Shown: piece after piece, positions 45,601-59,092 of the stretch | How the letters are laid out: each line of letters opens with the position of its first letter | Numbering within the stretch: the first letter of the stretch is position 1 | Assembly: GCA_910591455.2 (NCBI GenBank) | Contig: OU342811.1 | Span: 6,552,947-6,616,946, forward strand | Direction: 5' to 3' | DNA from: Pholis gunnellus | Lineage: Eukaryota; Chordata; Actinopteri; Perciformes; Pholidae | Length of the DNA: 64,000 nt | Translations under genes and position numbers: made by a program | Notes under the pieces: model-generated | Database searches by the model: none | What the model saw: only the letters and a program-made list of their open reading frames with translations | What the model was told of the DNA's origin: nothing

Positions 45601-48335
45601 ATAAGTAACTAGCCCGGTCGTATAATATAATGTCTCAAACAAATCTTATGCACAAAGAAGGGGCCCTAATTTGAATGGGAAATGTAATTCACATAAATTC
45701 ACAAAATGTCTTTTCTCGAATCTGCCACTTAAGATTTATTCCAATAGATGTTCAAGGACCATACAGCACCTGGTTAGCGGCACAAAAAACACAAACGATG
45801 TATAACATTAACTATGGTTTGACGCCACCCGCAAAGATGGCAAGATAGCAGCGTTATTTTTGACCGACTCGCAGAGTTTCAGCAGTTTTCTCGAATTCTA
45901 CGAAGTTTTGTCCTGCCGTTAAGTTTGTAGATGGTTTTCTTTTTATATAACTGATGACTGTGAATTTAGATTGTAGGGATCCAGTAGTAGAGTTGAAATG
46001 ATCAGGTCAGAAATTACATATTGCACCTTTAAGCTATGAATATTTTTTCTGCATTACACTACATTCATTTACTTTATTATATTTGCACACTGCGCTGCAA
46101 AATGTAACACCCGGGATGTTTGTCACTCTGCTCTTCATAAACAAACAGAATTCCGCACAAACACTAATAAAATGGAAAAGCCAAACTCACAGTGGTACTC
46201 ACTAATCTTAACTGCAGCCAAACATTCATCTATTCCAGCTGCTGTAAAGTTCACCACAGAGAGTGTTTTGTTTTCTTACAGTATTCCTGCCCATATTTGC
46301 AACTTGTATTCCCCGAGCCGGCACCGCATCGTGACAGCGGGAACATTCCCCCTGCAGAGGTTGATGGAAAACAGAGCCAAGCTACTGAAGGCTTTAACGC
46401 CATAAATCTACCAGCGTTACATTACAAAAGGATTAAGTTAGACGGGGACATGCAAAGATAAGCGGAGGATGGGAGGGAAGAGGATCGAGAGTGAAATGTA
46501 GAAACAGAGAGTGAGAGAAGGTGTATAAGGGGGGGGAGTGTAAAAGAAAAACAGCAAAGTGAAGAATGCACTCATATGAATATAACTCACAGTTGTGAAG
46601 GGCTGGAAGGGTGTGAGCGGGTGTGAGGGGGTGCAGAGAAATTGGAGATGTGTATCAGTGGAGCCTGGGACCTGGCGCAGGCCCAAACCTTCCACTCTGC
46701 CTCAGCCTGCCAAAGCCGGGATTCTCTCCACTCAAAGTCCGGGAATTACTCTTTGACAGGAGCAAGAACGCAGCCTCTACCGGGATCCGCCGCGTCACGG
46801 CCGCCTGGTGTATCACTTACACAATATCACCATCTGTGTTGGTGCTTAGCTAGTGAGGCCAAAGTGAAACTGAAAAAGAGAGAGAGCTGTCGTGTGCTGG
46901 TAAGGGGGAAATGAGATGACATTCTACCGGCCCCACCCAGAGCAAAAGTCAAATGTTTGGTTGCGGGCGCTCGAATTGAAACCCGAGCGTCACAGCAGCA
47001 TGGGAAGAGAGAGGCGAACTGGCATTGATGTACCAAGCGACGCCAAGATAACGGAAAGTCACCGTCTCCGGCTATAGAGAAACCGAGATAAATACGTGAC
47101 GGGTTGGAGAAGTGTTTACTGAACAGGAAATGAAGTCACTTCCCCTAAGTTGGCTGCAGCTTCATCCTCACTTCTACTTTCCAATCAAGTCCCTGCCACT
47201 ACACTGCTCCATCTGATCCAACAGAATTTCTGAACCAGGCCTCGCTCTGCCAGGTAGGGGTAAAGACAGCACGCTGGCCTGCGCACTAACATGGGTGTGG
47301 GTGGGGATTTGTGTGTTGAATCAGGGCCTATCCGCAGGTAAGCCGGGGGACAGCTGTTGTGACAGGCAGGGAGACAGCTCTGTAATTACCAGTGGGAGGA
47401 ACCAGATTCCAGCAACAGGCTAAATACCTGCCTCCTTCATATATATACGCTGGGCTCCACCCTCCCACAGCCCACTCGTCAATGTCTAGTTTCCCCCACC
47501 TCGCCCTGTTTCTACGCACGCCGTCCCGACACCCCCCCTTGCCACTCTTCTTCATCGGAGGGCTGCAGTAGCTTCATTTGCTCTCGAATATAACGAATAC
47601 TCGGTGAACTAATTGCCCCGCCGAGTGGGGCGCAAAGTGGCCGCTTTCCAAGTGGGGGGGGGGGGGAAAGTGTTCTCTCTGTTGACGAGCACGATTGGGA
47701 GAGGTGAACTTGTGTGGGCCTTCAACACGGAGGGGGGGGGGGGGGGGGGGTGTGACTGATAATTAACCAAAGGGAATCCAGCCTAATCCGCCACGCAATT
47801 ACCACGACGGAGGCTAAAACTATTAAGTTCTAAAACGCACACAAATATGCATCCCCGTAGGCCGTTTAGGGGAGTCAGGAAAGTGTGAGTCGTCCACTGA
47901 AAAAGAACTACAAATTGAGGTGACGAATAGGATTTGTTAATGAATATATAAAAAAGAAAAACTTTTTTTAAATGGCTTTGCTCACACACAGTCGTCTGTC
48001 TTTCACTCACAGAAGCTGGATTGTCGCCTACACCCTCCTGTGTGTGTGTGTTTTTTTAAATAATTGCAAAACACTTCTCGCTGGGCCTGCACACGTCCAC
48101 TCGCACACTTGGCTCTCCCAGTGTGTTTTTGAAGGAGCCGTGCCGAGGGTTAGGACGGTGGATGGCTGCTCTCTGGCATTCCACAGAGGTAGGAAACACA
48201 TGCTCCCCATGGGCACCGCTTGCACCGGACCTGAGTCACTCGAGATCTCAGTGGCCATCGGCCTTGCCTTCCTTCCTGCCAAGCTGCCCCATCACAAACA
48301 CGCTGCAAACACACTGATAATAAGCTCAGGAAACA

Positions 48336-48378
<43 letters not shown>

Positions 48379-50291
48379 ATCATGGGCGGAGAGATATGGG
48401 AACGAAGTGGAAAATGGTCAGGGAGAAAGAGATATGATGGAGGACAAGCGACAGGATAAGCAAAGGAGAACCCGATGCTCAAATTACAGGAAACCCCCAA
48501 TCCCTGAGGGACAGAGAGAGAGAGCGTGTGAGAGAGAGAGAGAGAGAGAGGGTGAAGGATGTCTTCTCTCATCTAATTTTCCCTTGATTCTCTCCTGTTT
48601 TTTTGGGAGGGGGGAGGTTCCATCTAAGCAGAACAAAACTCAAGCCCCTTCATTTTTTTAAAGTTCCTTTCTTCTCCGTTTAGTTTGCACACTCCTGAGC
48701 ACGGTCCATCCACTCAAGTCTTTCTTTTGAAGTGGTGGATAAAAGAGGGATAGTGTGAATGCCTGCCTGATAGGGTGAGGAGTATAGACATGTAGAGAAC
48801 AATGGAGTCTGTTTATCATCGCAGTTTGGGAGTCATTGCTTGATTACAGCCAAAATCCATTTTGGCTGAACAAACAGCGCATGTGAGCTAGCCAAACAAA
48901 CAGCGCTAATAAAGCAGTAAAAATGCCACAGATACCAGGAAAGGCAACACGGAGCGTCAGATCACATGCTACACCCGGCCCTGCTAACTGGTAGCGCCTG
49001 TGATCTCTGAACTCCTGGAGATGTTGGGTGGAGATCAGATGGAGGTACACATGTTGGAGGGAATTTATTGACGAGACCGGAGCTGACCCTGGCCCACGGG
49101 GTGCTGATTAATTTGGGCTGTAAATCTGTTTATGCCAGCACCTGCATTAAGGTTTAAATATATGCAGAATTGCAACCCCATTGTAAACCACCGGATGAGT
49201 TGAATGATGGGGTTTTCTGAACCAAAAAAACACATTTCTGCACATTTCATAACAGCCTTGTTTTGCGCTAGCAAGAAACACACAATGCCACTCGGTTAAC
49301 GTTGTGAGATGGTTGTTGAGGTTTAGGCACTACTTACGAAAAAAGACCTAACATATAAGCAACAAGTGTAACAGGGTTGCGTAACAAGCGGAAAGTCGTT
49401 TTGGTTTGGTTTCACACGGGACAGCAACAGCGGCCTACTGGGTAAAAGTCCTGTGTTTGACCAAATCACCAGCCCTCCAATCCGCCCTCAGTGGACTTTT
49501 TTGCGTTTTGGTTACTTGTTATTACTGGTTATTCATACCAAGTAACTTTCATTAACGGTCACTCGATATATTCTACATCTCTTGTTCTGTGAGTCGAAAG
49601 AACGTACAATGCCAAAAAATGTTCCTGCCAACTGAGCTGTGAGTTGTTGTGGGCCAACGAAATGTCAATGTGAAATATCGGCTTTGAGCGACAAAATGCC
49701 TCAGACGGTCTTTTGGTTTGATTTTGATTTTGCCATTATTAATGTAAGATCTGAAGAACAACCATTTTAGAAAATCGAAACGATCTTCTCCAGGATCGTT
49801 GCTTCCGTGTGTGTGTGTTTCTTAAGAAGTACCTGTAAATGTAGGAGCATAAATCACAGCCGTTCTGTTACTTGACATTCTTAGTGCTGCAGTTAAGCCA
49901 TCAGCAGTTCCCCCTCATTCTCGACCATGACATGTGATGACTGATGTATCTGGTACTCACCGGTCATGTTAAACTTGTGCAGCACCTTGGCGAAGTACTC
50001 CTCCTCCTTCTGCTCCGTGGAGATGTTCCTATGGACCTCGGCCTGCTGCTCCCTCAGCATCTCCTTGGTGCTGTTGTAGAGGGACAGCAGGGTGGTCGGG
50101 ATCTCCTCCTCGTCCCCCGCCTGGTCTGCCTCGGGCTCTTTCGCCAAGCGCAGTTTGCTGAGGATCTGGCTCCTGATGGCCTCGATGCGCTTCTTCTTCA
50201 CCATCTCCAGGTCCAACGTCTTACACGTGGACATGCCGCTCACGTTGCACACCGCGTACACGGCCATGAGCGCCAGGAACGCCAGCTTCAT
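42691..50291 (-). CDS. tgfb1a: Transforming growth factor beta-1 (preproprotein)
   Basis: Six coding exons: 50291-49961, 45505-45221, 45069-44835, 44489-44339, 42969-42859, 42738-42691; 1161 nt, 386 aa (human 390). The start has a good context (caccATG) and begins a signal peptide (MKLAFLALMAVYAVCNVSG). The latency peptide opens MSTCKTLDLEMVKKKRIEAI, with C23 the likely LTBP-linking cysteine and several N-x-S/T sites. It ends with an integrin-binding RGD (239-241) and a furin site RKKR (271-274). The mature ligand is exactly 112 residues with nine cysteines (C282, C289-C290, NANYCMGSC, QPCCVPQ, SCKCS) and the family's WKWIH and YYVG. It is secreted, latent, and signals through TGF-beta receptors. 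The a/b paralogue is assumed from the linkage with CYP2 and ppp5c. Intron 1 is 4.45 kb. Confidence 0.95.
43661..43980 (-). mobile_element. LINE fragment, antisense, in tgfb1a intron 4
   Basis: The series ttttccactgattcgggggc, ccccgaggttttcccagaac, cccggggcctttaatcagtt, gatcagatgcccgaaccacc and ggagcagtcgctctactccg follows the 3' part of the abundant teleost endonuclease-type LINE, read antisense. It may be the same family as the 2090-2400 fragment. It lies in the intron between the mature-domain exons. Confidence 0.6.
44004..44215 (+). repeat. Dispersed fish repeat ('attaatcg' type), forward copy
   Basis: gcctgcaactaatgataact, ggattaattgattaattgta and a following tagtctaaaaaattgtcaca mark it. 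It lies in tgfb1a intron 4. Confidence 0.5.
47732..47750. repeat. G19 homopolymer
   Basis: An uninterrupted run of 19 G within tgfb1a intron 1, 80 bp from a second run of 13 G. The exact length may be affected by sequencing. Confidence 0.9.
48341..48551. repeat. Two (GA)n microsatellites
   Basis: GA tracts at about 48,341-48,375 and 48,512-48,551, separated by purine-rich sequence. Confidence 0.9.
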
Positions 50292-51415
50292 GGTGCCGAC
50301 CGTTTGCGACCGTTTGCACGCTTTGGTTCTCAGCGAATCCTCCCTCACCTTTTCTCTCGCCGCTTGTCTCCAACCGGAGGAGGGGGGGGGGGATGCTTAG
50401 AGAGCGGTGAATCACTCGGTGGGGAGGTGTGAGTGACGTGAGGTGTTTACACACCGGCAGAACAAATGAAGCAGTGTGGAGAGCCCGCAAAGTTCCGGAC
50501 TACTGGTGCCACCGCTGTCGCTGCTGCTGTAAAAAAAAACAAAATCACTTGTGTCTTCTTTGAGGGGATGGATGGAGAGAATCTCCCAGTGGGCGGATAG
50601 ACGTCTAGTGACGAGAACAGCCCTCTGACTCAGCCACACAGGTAACGCGATGACGTCCCAGACCCTGAAATGAAGCCTGGAGCGGAGCTGTCAAATGCTA
50701 TGAGAGCCCCAGCCCAGCCAAACGTCCACACAGACAGCAACACCCAAAGACTCAGAAGACCCTCAACGAGTCCACATATAATCCACCAACCCTCTGAATC
50801 CTGTCTTACTTGAGTATTTTAAACTTCCACGTGTCGGCCCCAGTCTCCTTTTTACATGTCCTCAGGGAGCAGCAGAGCGAACGTGAAGTGAACGGTTCCG
50901 GCAGAGCTCAACGTACTTGATATCGGAGTCTGAGGCGTTTCAGCTGACACTGCTTCCTGTCCTCCTTGACCCACAAGGTTTCTTCACAGAGCACTCAGAG
51001 CAGCCTGGCACATGGACGCGATGTCAAGAGTAGGCCCTCTGTCGAGAAGAAGGGAAAACGTCAACGATTACCTCCTGTGCTTGAAGTGAACAAAAAAAAC
51101 GGCCTATTTTGAAGTTTGATCCGATGACCCCAGGGGCTTAAGTGTCGACCCCGGAGCTGATCAAATATCCTCGGCTCGGGGAACAAAAGTCTAACCCAGT
51201 ATTTTGGAATCTCACTGACTTACTCTAGACCAGTTCACAAACCGATGCAGTCAAGCCATCAAGAAATGTCCCCGCAGGACAAAAAAAACATCAGATAAAC
51301 TTGTGTCGCTCTCCCGCTCTGACTACCTCTTTTTTTTTTTTTTTTAGCAATAACAGCATGTGATCTGTGCACAGCTGCAGTTCACCAGAAAATGCTTTCA
51401 ACGCCTCATGCCTAC

Positions 51416-51452
<37 letters not shown>

Positions 51453-51762
51453 GCAGGGCAGCTGCAACTGTGTCTTCATTCTCAAACACAATAATGTGAT
51501 ATCGGTGGATCAAGCCTGAGCAGCTCAAGCACGCTGTTAACTGAACACTGTCCTCTTGTAAGGAAAGTTTGACACACCTTCTCTTTAACTGAGCGTACCA
51601 TCCACAGACACAGCAGCAGCAATCGAGTTCCTTAACACTGTTCTGAGAGTCTATCCATCCATCGGTGTCGCCTCCTTTTATGCCCTGTGCAGCTCCTTCA
51701 CACCTTCCCCCTTGAGTCTCCTCTGATACGACTCCCCTACTCGCACCTCTATTTAACTCCCC

Positions 51763-51796
<34 letters not shown>

Positions 51797-54700
51797 CCGT
51801 GCGCTGCCTCTCTCTCTCTCTTGGTGCTTGTCAGAGCTTGCTGGTGACAAAGTGATTTGTGGAAGCTCAGCTAACTTTTCTCTTGCACTCCCTCGCTCTG
51901 CCTGTGTCTCTCTCCCTCTAACTCTTCTTTTTTTTTCTGGTTCCTGTTACTCGTCTAATAGAGCGACGAGCTCTCCGCCCAGGAAATGAGGGTAACGGCC
52001 TCAGTGTAAAACATCTGCTGCTCAACAGAGCTCTGCCTGCCTTCTGTCCACATCAGGAAGCCAGTAGCCGAACACCCTGAATGACTGACTTTAGAGGCAC
52101 CGGCTCCCTAACATTCTCCGGCCTGTCTGCCACTGGCCAACCGTGTCAACAGGCCCCTGCATGGCACCGGTGTCCCGCCAACTGACCGCCACATTTACCT
52201 GGTGGCTGTGAAGGCGGGCAGGGCTGCCAGGCCCAGGGATCTGAGCCACTTGGGGCCGGCGTGTCTAAAAGTAGAAGGGTGAATTTGAAGGGATGGCGAT
52301 GCCAACAGGGCTGGACCGTGCGGCGCACTGACATACGTCTGGGTGCCTTTTTCAGAGGTTGAATTGTGTATTTTCAAAAGGAAGTCGAGACTAAAACAAC
52401 CTGGGGATGGTTGTAATGCTTTTGTTTCTGTCTGAGGGAGAGTTCAACAGGGAAGTACAGATAGTAGATAGTTTTTTTTTCCTTTAGGTTTTGCCCAAAA
52501 GTGTTTCCCCTTGTTTGTCTTCCGTTCACAGCTATGAAGAATGAGCTATTCATCAAACACTGGCAACAAACGGTGACATTTAGCAAAGGGAAACTCAAGG
52601 CAGAAGTCCCCTAAAATACCAGCAATGATAACAACAGAACAAGATGATCGCTCAAACAAAGACACCGACAGTGTGTCCCACAGTGCCAACAGCACGATGT
52701 CTCTGATTACCATTAATTATACCAGGGTGAGACTAATATGAGTGAGGCTTTCAACCAGTCAACAACTGCAACCCTAACTTGTGTGCTGGTTGGTGGGAGC
52801 TCTGGTGGGTGCGTGCTGCCGCCTGGTGGCCAAAGATGGTGCATTTGGGGGATGACTGTCAACTTCAAGCCTGAAATATTTAGTCTTTTTTTTTCTGATC
52901 CACACTTGTGTTCTTTTCTCACAAAATAATTGTGCATTACAAACGTACACAACTATTATAACAGTATTGAGGTAGAGAAGGGTCAATTACACATGTTCCT
53001 TCTTTATCATTTTGTCTGAGAGATAAAACAACTATATGCTGGTCCCTCTTAGTCCATTAGCTGTCTAATCGGTCGATTTGGTCTTAGTCAACCAACATTC
53101 CTTTAGTCGTTTTTATGCTTATTTTTCACACTGGATGGCATATTTCCAAGAGCACATCTTTGGCAAACACAAGACTTAAAGTGGTGCTTTTGTGTAATTC
53201 TTTGTGTAAAAGATGTCAGATTGTATAGAAGTCTATGAGAAAATGACTACTTCTCACTTGATCTATTCCCTCAGTAAACATTGTAAACATGAGTTTGTGG
53301 TCTTAATCGCTCATTTAAATCTTCTTCAATGCAGCATGATGTTCATTTAGTAAACTATGGTCCATTTAGAGTCAAATAGATGATAAAGCAGAGTATGCTT
53401 TAGGGGCGGGGCTACCTTGTGATTGACAGTTCGCTACCAGAGCCGTATATGGCGTCTCTACCACGGCGTCACTCCTCAGCAGTCCAAATATGGTTACTAT
53501 ATTCACTGGTTGCAAAAAGATGGCGACGGCCTCAGCGGTTTTGCTTTGGTTATTAAAATAGCAGTGATGTATTTGAAACCTGAGGATAACGAGCATTTCC
53601 TCTTTCGCTCCTTTAACCAGAGATGCATCTTGGGATAAAAATGAAGGGCCTCTGAGTATCAGACCAAGAGAATATGATAAAAGAGGAAGCCACTGAACAC
53701 ACACACGAGTTGCAAATAGAGCCTGATTCAAAACCACCTACTGTATTTTCTCTGCTCTCCGGTGGTTTTCTAACGTACCGCAACGGGCCTAAAGACAACA
53801 ACCTACGTGCCTCACTGACCCCGTTCAACCGACACGCCTCGCCAGTCTGCCATGGGCCTTTTAATACCCTGCACCCACAAGGCCCTCGATGCCAGTACCT
53901 CGAGGTGTCTGATTGTCTCCAGAGCACAACGCGGTCCGCCTTCCCATCATTCGCCGTGAGGCCCTAAATGAGATCTCGTGTGATTCTACAGAGGATCCCA
54001 GAGAGCTGCGGCAAAGCCCAAAGTCTCTGGGCCAGACGAGCCGAGGGGAGACGCTGGGGGAACAAATATTCACAGTCAACAGAGAGAACAGAACAGACTA
54101 TAAATCATGCAACCACATCAGAGTTGGTCATGTCTGTGGCAGAGTGACACGATGCTGCAGCTTCTTTCAACAGTGGTGTGAGGCTACTTTGTTTTACATA
54201 ACAGTACAGTTTGTATAACAGCTCATATACTAATGGACAAGCGTGTAAAGTACACAATGTGTTCCTTTTTCAGTACGCAGCAGTGGAAGATGCAAGACAA
54301 GGGATCTTTTACTCAAGTACAAGTGGCAAAACAAAACAACATAAAAATACAAAGATTTTCACCAAATACTACAACAGGGATCAGAGGCTCAAAAGCAAAA
54401 ATCAACATAGCAACTTGGACGAACTGGCAGGGAAACGGAGTAAATAGAGCGGTTAAATATAGGGCTGACGAGGGTGGAAACAGGTGTGTAGGTGGGTGGG
54501 GCAGTCAGGTGACGGGGAAAAGAAGGAAAGTCTGAGGGCATCTTGTGGATGAATGGAAAATGGTAATAAAGGGGCCTGAGGAACAGGGGATGTAGCTGGA
54601 GGAGGAGGAGGAGGAAGAAGAGGAGGGACCGAGGGACAGACAGACGGTGACAAAATTAAAGACCTGCATTTAAAATCTCAAGTACTCAAGTAAAAGTACA

Positions 54701-55480
54701 GAGGTGTCATCAGCGAAATGTACGTAAAGTGGCATTCATTAAGATTTCAGTCCTGGTTCAGTTAGAACTTCTATTTGAGTGAAAAGAGTTTAACAGTCTG
54801 GGGGTCTTGGTCTGCCGTTTTTTAGAAATGTCTGTATAGTTCCATTTTGTGTGTGTAAATAATGGAGACAAACTGTTATACAGCATTTTATTTCTGGGAA
54901 TAATAATACTGTAAATAAATTAATTTCGCAATACTTTCATCAATGGGCCACATAGGCTCAATCCCCACTGTGTGACCTCCTTCAGCAATAGATAGTGATT
55001 TAATGTACATTTATTTAAATGAAAATATTAAGAGATTGCCACTTTAAGTACCAAAAGTAAAAGTGAGCCATGATGAAACTTATATATCTTGAGTAAGTAA
55101 CATGGTTTCTGGAAGAGACTTTGCTATTGAGTTTTTCAAATATTCTTTTAAGCACCACGAGCCGTTATGCTGGAGAGAGTGCAGACATCTCTACGGCCGA
55201 TATCTCCAAAACGTGGCAACTTACACCAAAACATTCTAGCTAAATATACAGCACGACAGGTAAGAGGAAAAAATAGGATTTTCCTATTTTGGGGGGTGAA
55301 CTGTCCCTTTAACGACCGTCCACCTCTCCTGTCAGCCTACCGTCTGAACCAGCCGTCTCCTGGGTTAAAACGAGCGTGCGTCCACGCGCGCGTTGTAAAC
55401 TCACGTAGCCAGCTCTGTGAATTGGCTCTATGTCGGTTACCTGTTGCTCTTTTTCCTGCGCAGTAATAAGGGACAGTCAA
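50292..55480. other. Intergenic: tgfb1a upstream region, no gene recognised
   Basis: The first few hundred bases are the probable tgfb1a 5' UTR and promoter; no TATA box is obvious. Beyond that are (CA)n at 51,419-51,448, (CT)n at 51,764-51,793, a T-run near 51,330-51,346 and GGA repeats at 54,597-54,622. There is repeat-like text at about 53,050-53,540 (cttgtgattgacagttcgct, agatggcgacggcctcagcg), about 54,670-55,080 ('agtactt' family) and a MITE fragment at 55,150-55,312. No exon is supported. Confidence 0.45.
55150..55312. mobile_element. 5'-truncated copy of the TTAA MITE
   Basis: tgcagacatctctacggccg, atatctccaaaacgtggcaa and the terminus gggtgaactgtccctttaa match the right half of the element at 40,765-41,190. 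The left terminus and hairpin are missing. Confidence 0.75.
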
Positions 55481-55559
55481 ACGTCCTAATGAGTCCTTAT
55501 TATCTCCGTGTTCATGAATAAATGAGACGTCGTGTCGATACGAAAACGAGGACTCGAGA

Positions 55560-55803
55560 GTGAGACAGTGGATTGACCGTCTGTGTGTCGACGCGAGCTA
55601 ACAACCAGAGAGGGTTACCAAGGGGACGAGGAGACGGAGAGAGACCTCCTCTCACTACAGAGCTACTATATTTCATACTCACGCTATGCATTGACGCCCA
55701 GAGGACATGCAAGCTATAGCTTTGCGGACTTTCGATGGACGTTTACCCGCAGACACGCTGCTGACCTGTCGATGAGGAGACCCGTTCACATTCTGCTGCG
55801 CAG
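55560..55803 (+). promoter_or_regulatory. Probable 5' UTR exon of the CDKL gene
   Basis: A strong donor (cgcag|gtgagt) at 55,803/55,804 pairs with an acceptor (cttgacag) ending at 56,062, joining a leader exon to the ATG exon. The exon start is not defined. It contains short ATG-initiated upstream frames, one of them (ATG at 55,772) reading across the junction to a TGA at 56,064-56,066. Confidence 0.5.
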
Positions 55804-56082
55804 GTGAGTGCGCCTCTCGCGCTGGTTGCGACACTTAAAACGGTAGTTACTGGCGTGAATTGGTTTTGTCAACACACATCCTCTGGATGTAGAACTGTCC
55901 CTCAGGTGTCCCAGGTTAAAAAAAATAAAAATACATTTTACCAATTGTGTAGGAAAACTGCAAACCCCAAAGGAAATAGACATGCGCACTTAATGTCATT
56001 TTATTTCGGGGGAATCCATTAGATTTTGGTGAAGTGTTGAGCGTGTTTTTCTCTCTTGACAGGTGACAGCCGCTAACCGCCA

Positions 56083-59024
56083 ATGGAGAAATATGAAAAG
56101 CTGGCCAAAATCGGCGAGGGTTCGTACGGTGTGGTGTTCAAGTGCAGACACCGGGACACGGGCCAGATAGTGGCCATCAAGAAGTTTGTGGAGTCCGAAG
56201 ACGACCCCGTCATCAAGAAGATTGCATTGAGAGAAATACGCATGCTGAAGGTGAGAACAGAGCGTCAGCCCGCAGTATCATCATCTCACACCGCGGAGTG
56301 GACACTGTGCACGCACACAGGTGCGCGTGCACGCAGCAAGGCCGTGTGATCTTTTGTTCCACTGTGAGGTCATGCAGGTGTAATTAGCCTACACACAAAG
56401 CATAGACAGGGCAACTTTAAAGAGCTTTACAAACATTTAAAACTTTTGGAAAACTGAATAAAACTAAGTGTAAACATGTATACAAAGTGTGGAAGAAAAT
56501 CTGAAGACCAACAATACAAATAACAGCCATAAACACAGCATTAGGATGCATGCTTAGTTTAGATCCTCTACAGGTTGAATTAAGTATTACGTCCCACATT
56601 TTGTGCTGGTCGAACGCTAAAAAGAGCGTCCACGGTGTCTGTCGGTCCCGCAGCAGCTGAAACACGTGAACCTGGTCAACCTGCTGGAGGTCTTCAGGAG
56701 GAAAAGACGGCTCCACTTGGTGTTTGAGTTCTGCGAGCAGACGGTCCTCAATGAGCTGGACAAACACCCTCGAGGGTAAGTCTGGGGAAACGCAGCCGTG
56801 GCGTGTCAGGGAGTTGTTCTGAACGAGATCAGTGAGTTGTGTGAGATGCTGAAGGGCCACAAACTGAAGACATTCCTTCTCTCTCCTCTAGAAGTGTATC
56901 TGTTATCTGTTTCGCTGGTACCTCTTTTTAAAAATGCATGACAAGATTGCAGTGGTGGAATTTACATTTCTTCATAATGTAAAAACACTTCTGAGGCACT
57001 TTTATGCTACTTTGTGCGACACAAACATACTTTAGTAACTTTTTATAAGTTGATTACATTTTACTGATATTACTTCCTTTTACTTAAAGTCACAGTGTGT
57101 AGGATGTAGTGCCGTTTAGCGGCGAGGTTGCAGATTGCAACCAACTGAATACCCCTCCACTCACTCCCCCCGCGGTATCGTGAGCTGCCGAGTTCAAAAC
57201 CCCGGTGACGTCGTTGGCCTCGCTCAGAGGTCATCCTCACCGTAATAACGCTACTTTAAGAGCAACACAAGTCAGACGGCGGCTGGCGGCATCGTGGGTT
57301 TGCACTCTGCGGGCTCTCACTAGAGCCTGTGTTCGGTTTGGCCTTTCTGGGCTACCGTAGCAACATGGCGGTACAAGATGGCAGAGGGAGGGAGGGACAG
57401 CCGAGTCTAAAGCTAACTATGAGGTATTTAGGGGAAATGCTTCTTTTCTCTCCATTCTTTGAGCACCTCGGGCACATCTAAAGTCACAAGATCAGATTCG
57501 TACTTTTTGTCGTCTGATGTCACACAGCACGCCCAGGCCACAATGGCCAGTTGCTACCGGACCATTTCCCCCACAAGGCTGTGCAGCAGAAACTCTAGCT
57601 GCTCCAGAAAACAAAGGCGCTGTTGCCGTTAGAGACAGGCCTAAGGTTACCTGGGGTGACAAGAGGTGCTGTGTAAAGCACCACTTCTGTTTTTGTTTTT
57701 TTTAAATAATACAAGGCAAGGAAAAGGTTTTAGTTTAGTTCCTCTTACGAGGATCAGTCACCCTTTGTGTGTCGTCCTCTGCAGGGTCCAGGAGGCTCAG
57801 CTGAAAAGCATCGTGTGGCAGACTCTGCAAGCTGTGAACTTTTGCCACAAGCACAATGTCAGTACATTTTCAATATGGATCTTTGTTTGTTGTTTTTAAT
57901 CCGTGTTTGATTTCTTTCGTCTATAATGTCTGAAAGGATACATTTGGAGTTTTTCCAAGACTGGATTAGAACATTTCTTTCTTGCCGTATGTTCAGTGCG
58001 TTGAACACATTGTTTCTGCTCTCTCTCTCTCTCTCCATGCTGGTTAGACAGTGACACAGTCATAGTGGGACAACTCTTTAAAAGCTCGGGGACAAAGTCC
58101 ACAGCCTCACAGAAGAAGGCATTTTGTTTTTAACAGAATGTGAAAAAATGAAGACTGCATTTTGTCCACGGATGACTACAGCAACAAATAACTTTGTGTA
58201 CATCCGATTATTGTTTTAAGAAGTTTTACTGTTGACTATTTAATTTTCCCCCAAACATTATACTCGACTACTCTGCTTAACTTTATTTCTACATTAACCT
58301 ACATGAGGACTTTGTATCTGTATCACTGCGTTACATATACCATATCAAGTTATTATTATTAATAATTAATTAACCAGGCCAACATTTATATTTTAGAGTA
58401 GGTAACTTGCCGACTGTGGCTGCTCACAGCGTTATTTCGATCATGTTTTTTGAGTGATAGCAGTTTGCCAATTCCCCAGAATCTTTCAAAAGATCAAAAG
58501 GTCGTGCAGTCTTAGACAGATAGAATTTATTTCGAACATGTGACAAATGTTATGAAAAAAAACAAGAAGAACCAATGAAATGAACAGTGAACATATGCAG
58601 CAAATAAAAAAAAACAACAGCAGCAGTAAGCCTCACAGTCCTAAGAGAGACGAGGCCCGTTTCCTCATTCGCTCAAAAAACACTTTCATACATCCTCTAG
58701 AAAGATTGATTCACGCCGTGTTTAGTTTCTCCATCTAACCCACTTCATAGATTCACCCCGCAAAGTGACGTACACATGCAACATGTGAGATTTGACAACT
58801 ACTCTAACTTGTCCAACATTAGCTTGAGCGTTATTCCAGATCACAATGAGCAAACTCTGACTTGGCTTAGGCTTCAGTCCCCCCCCCCTCCTCCCCCGAA
58901 CAGGAGTCATCTAAGTCTCAGCGACTACAATGCAGTGTTCAGTTTCAATATCCAAATGTGCTCAGCTTTCTGATCTCTTGCTGTCGTTCCTCCAGGTCCC
59001 TTCCTCATCCGTCAGTCTCAATAT

Positions 59025-59092
<68 letters not shown>

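Larger units (their letters stand above)
45506..49960 (-). other. tgfb1a intron 1, repeat-rich
   Basis: No exon is seen inside. It contains a possible MITE end (cacctttaa at about 46,024-46,032), G-runs at 47,654-47,666 (13) and 47,732-47,750 (19), GA microsatellites at 48,341-48,375 and 48,512-48,551, and a dispersed repeat at about 49,300-49,480. The open frames here are repeat-derived or lack similarity. Confidence 0.6.

Noticed and set aside
49944..50432. 162-codon plus-strand frame
   Set aside because: It is the antisense shadow of tgfb1a exon 1, created by its codon composition.
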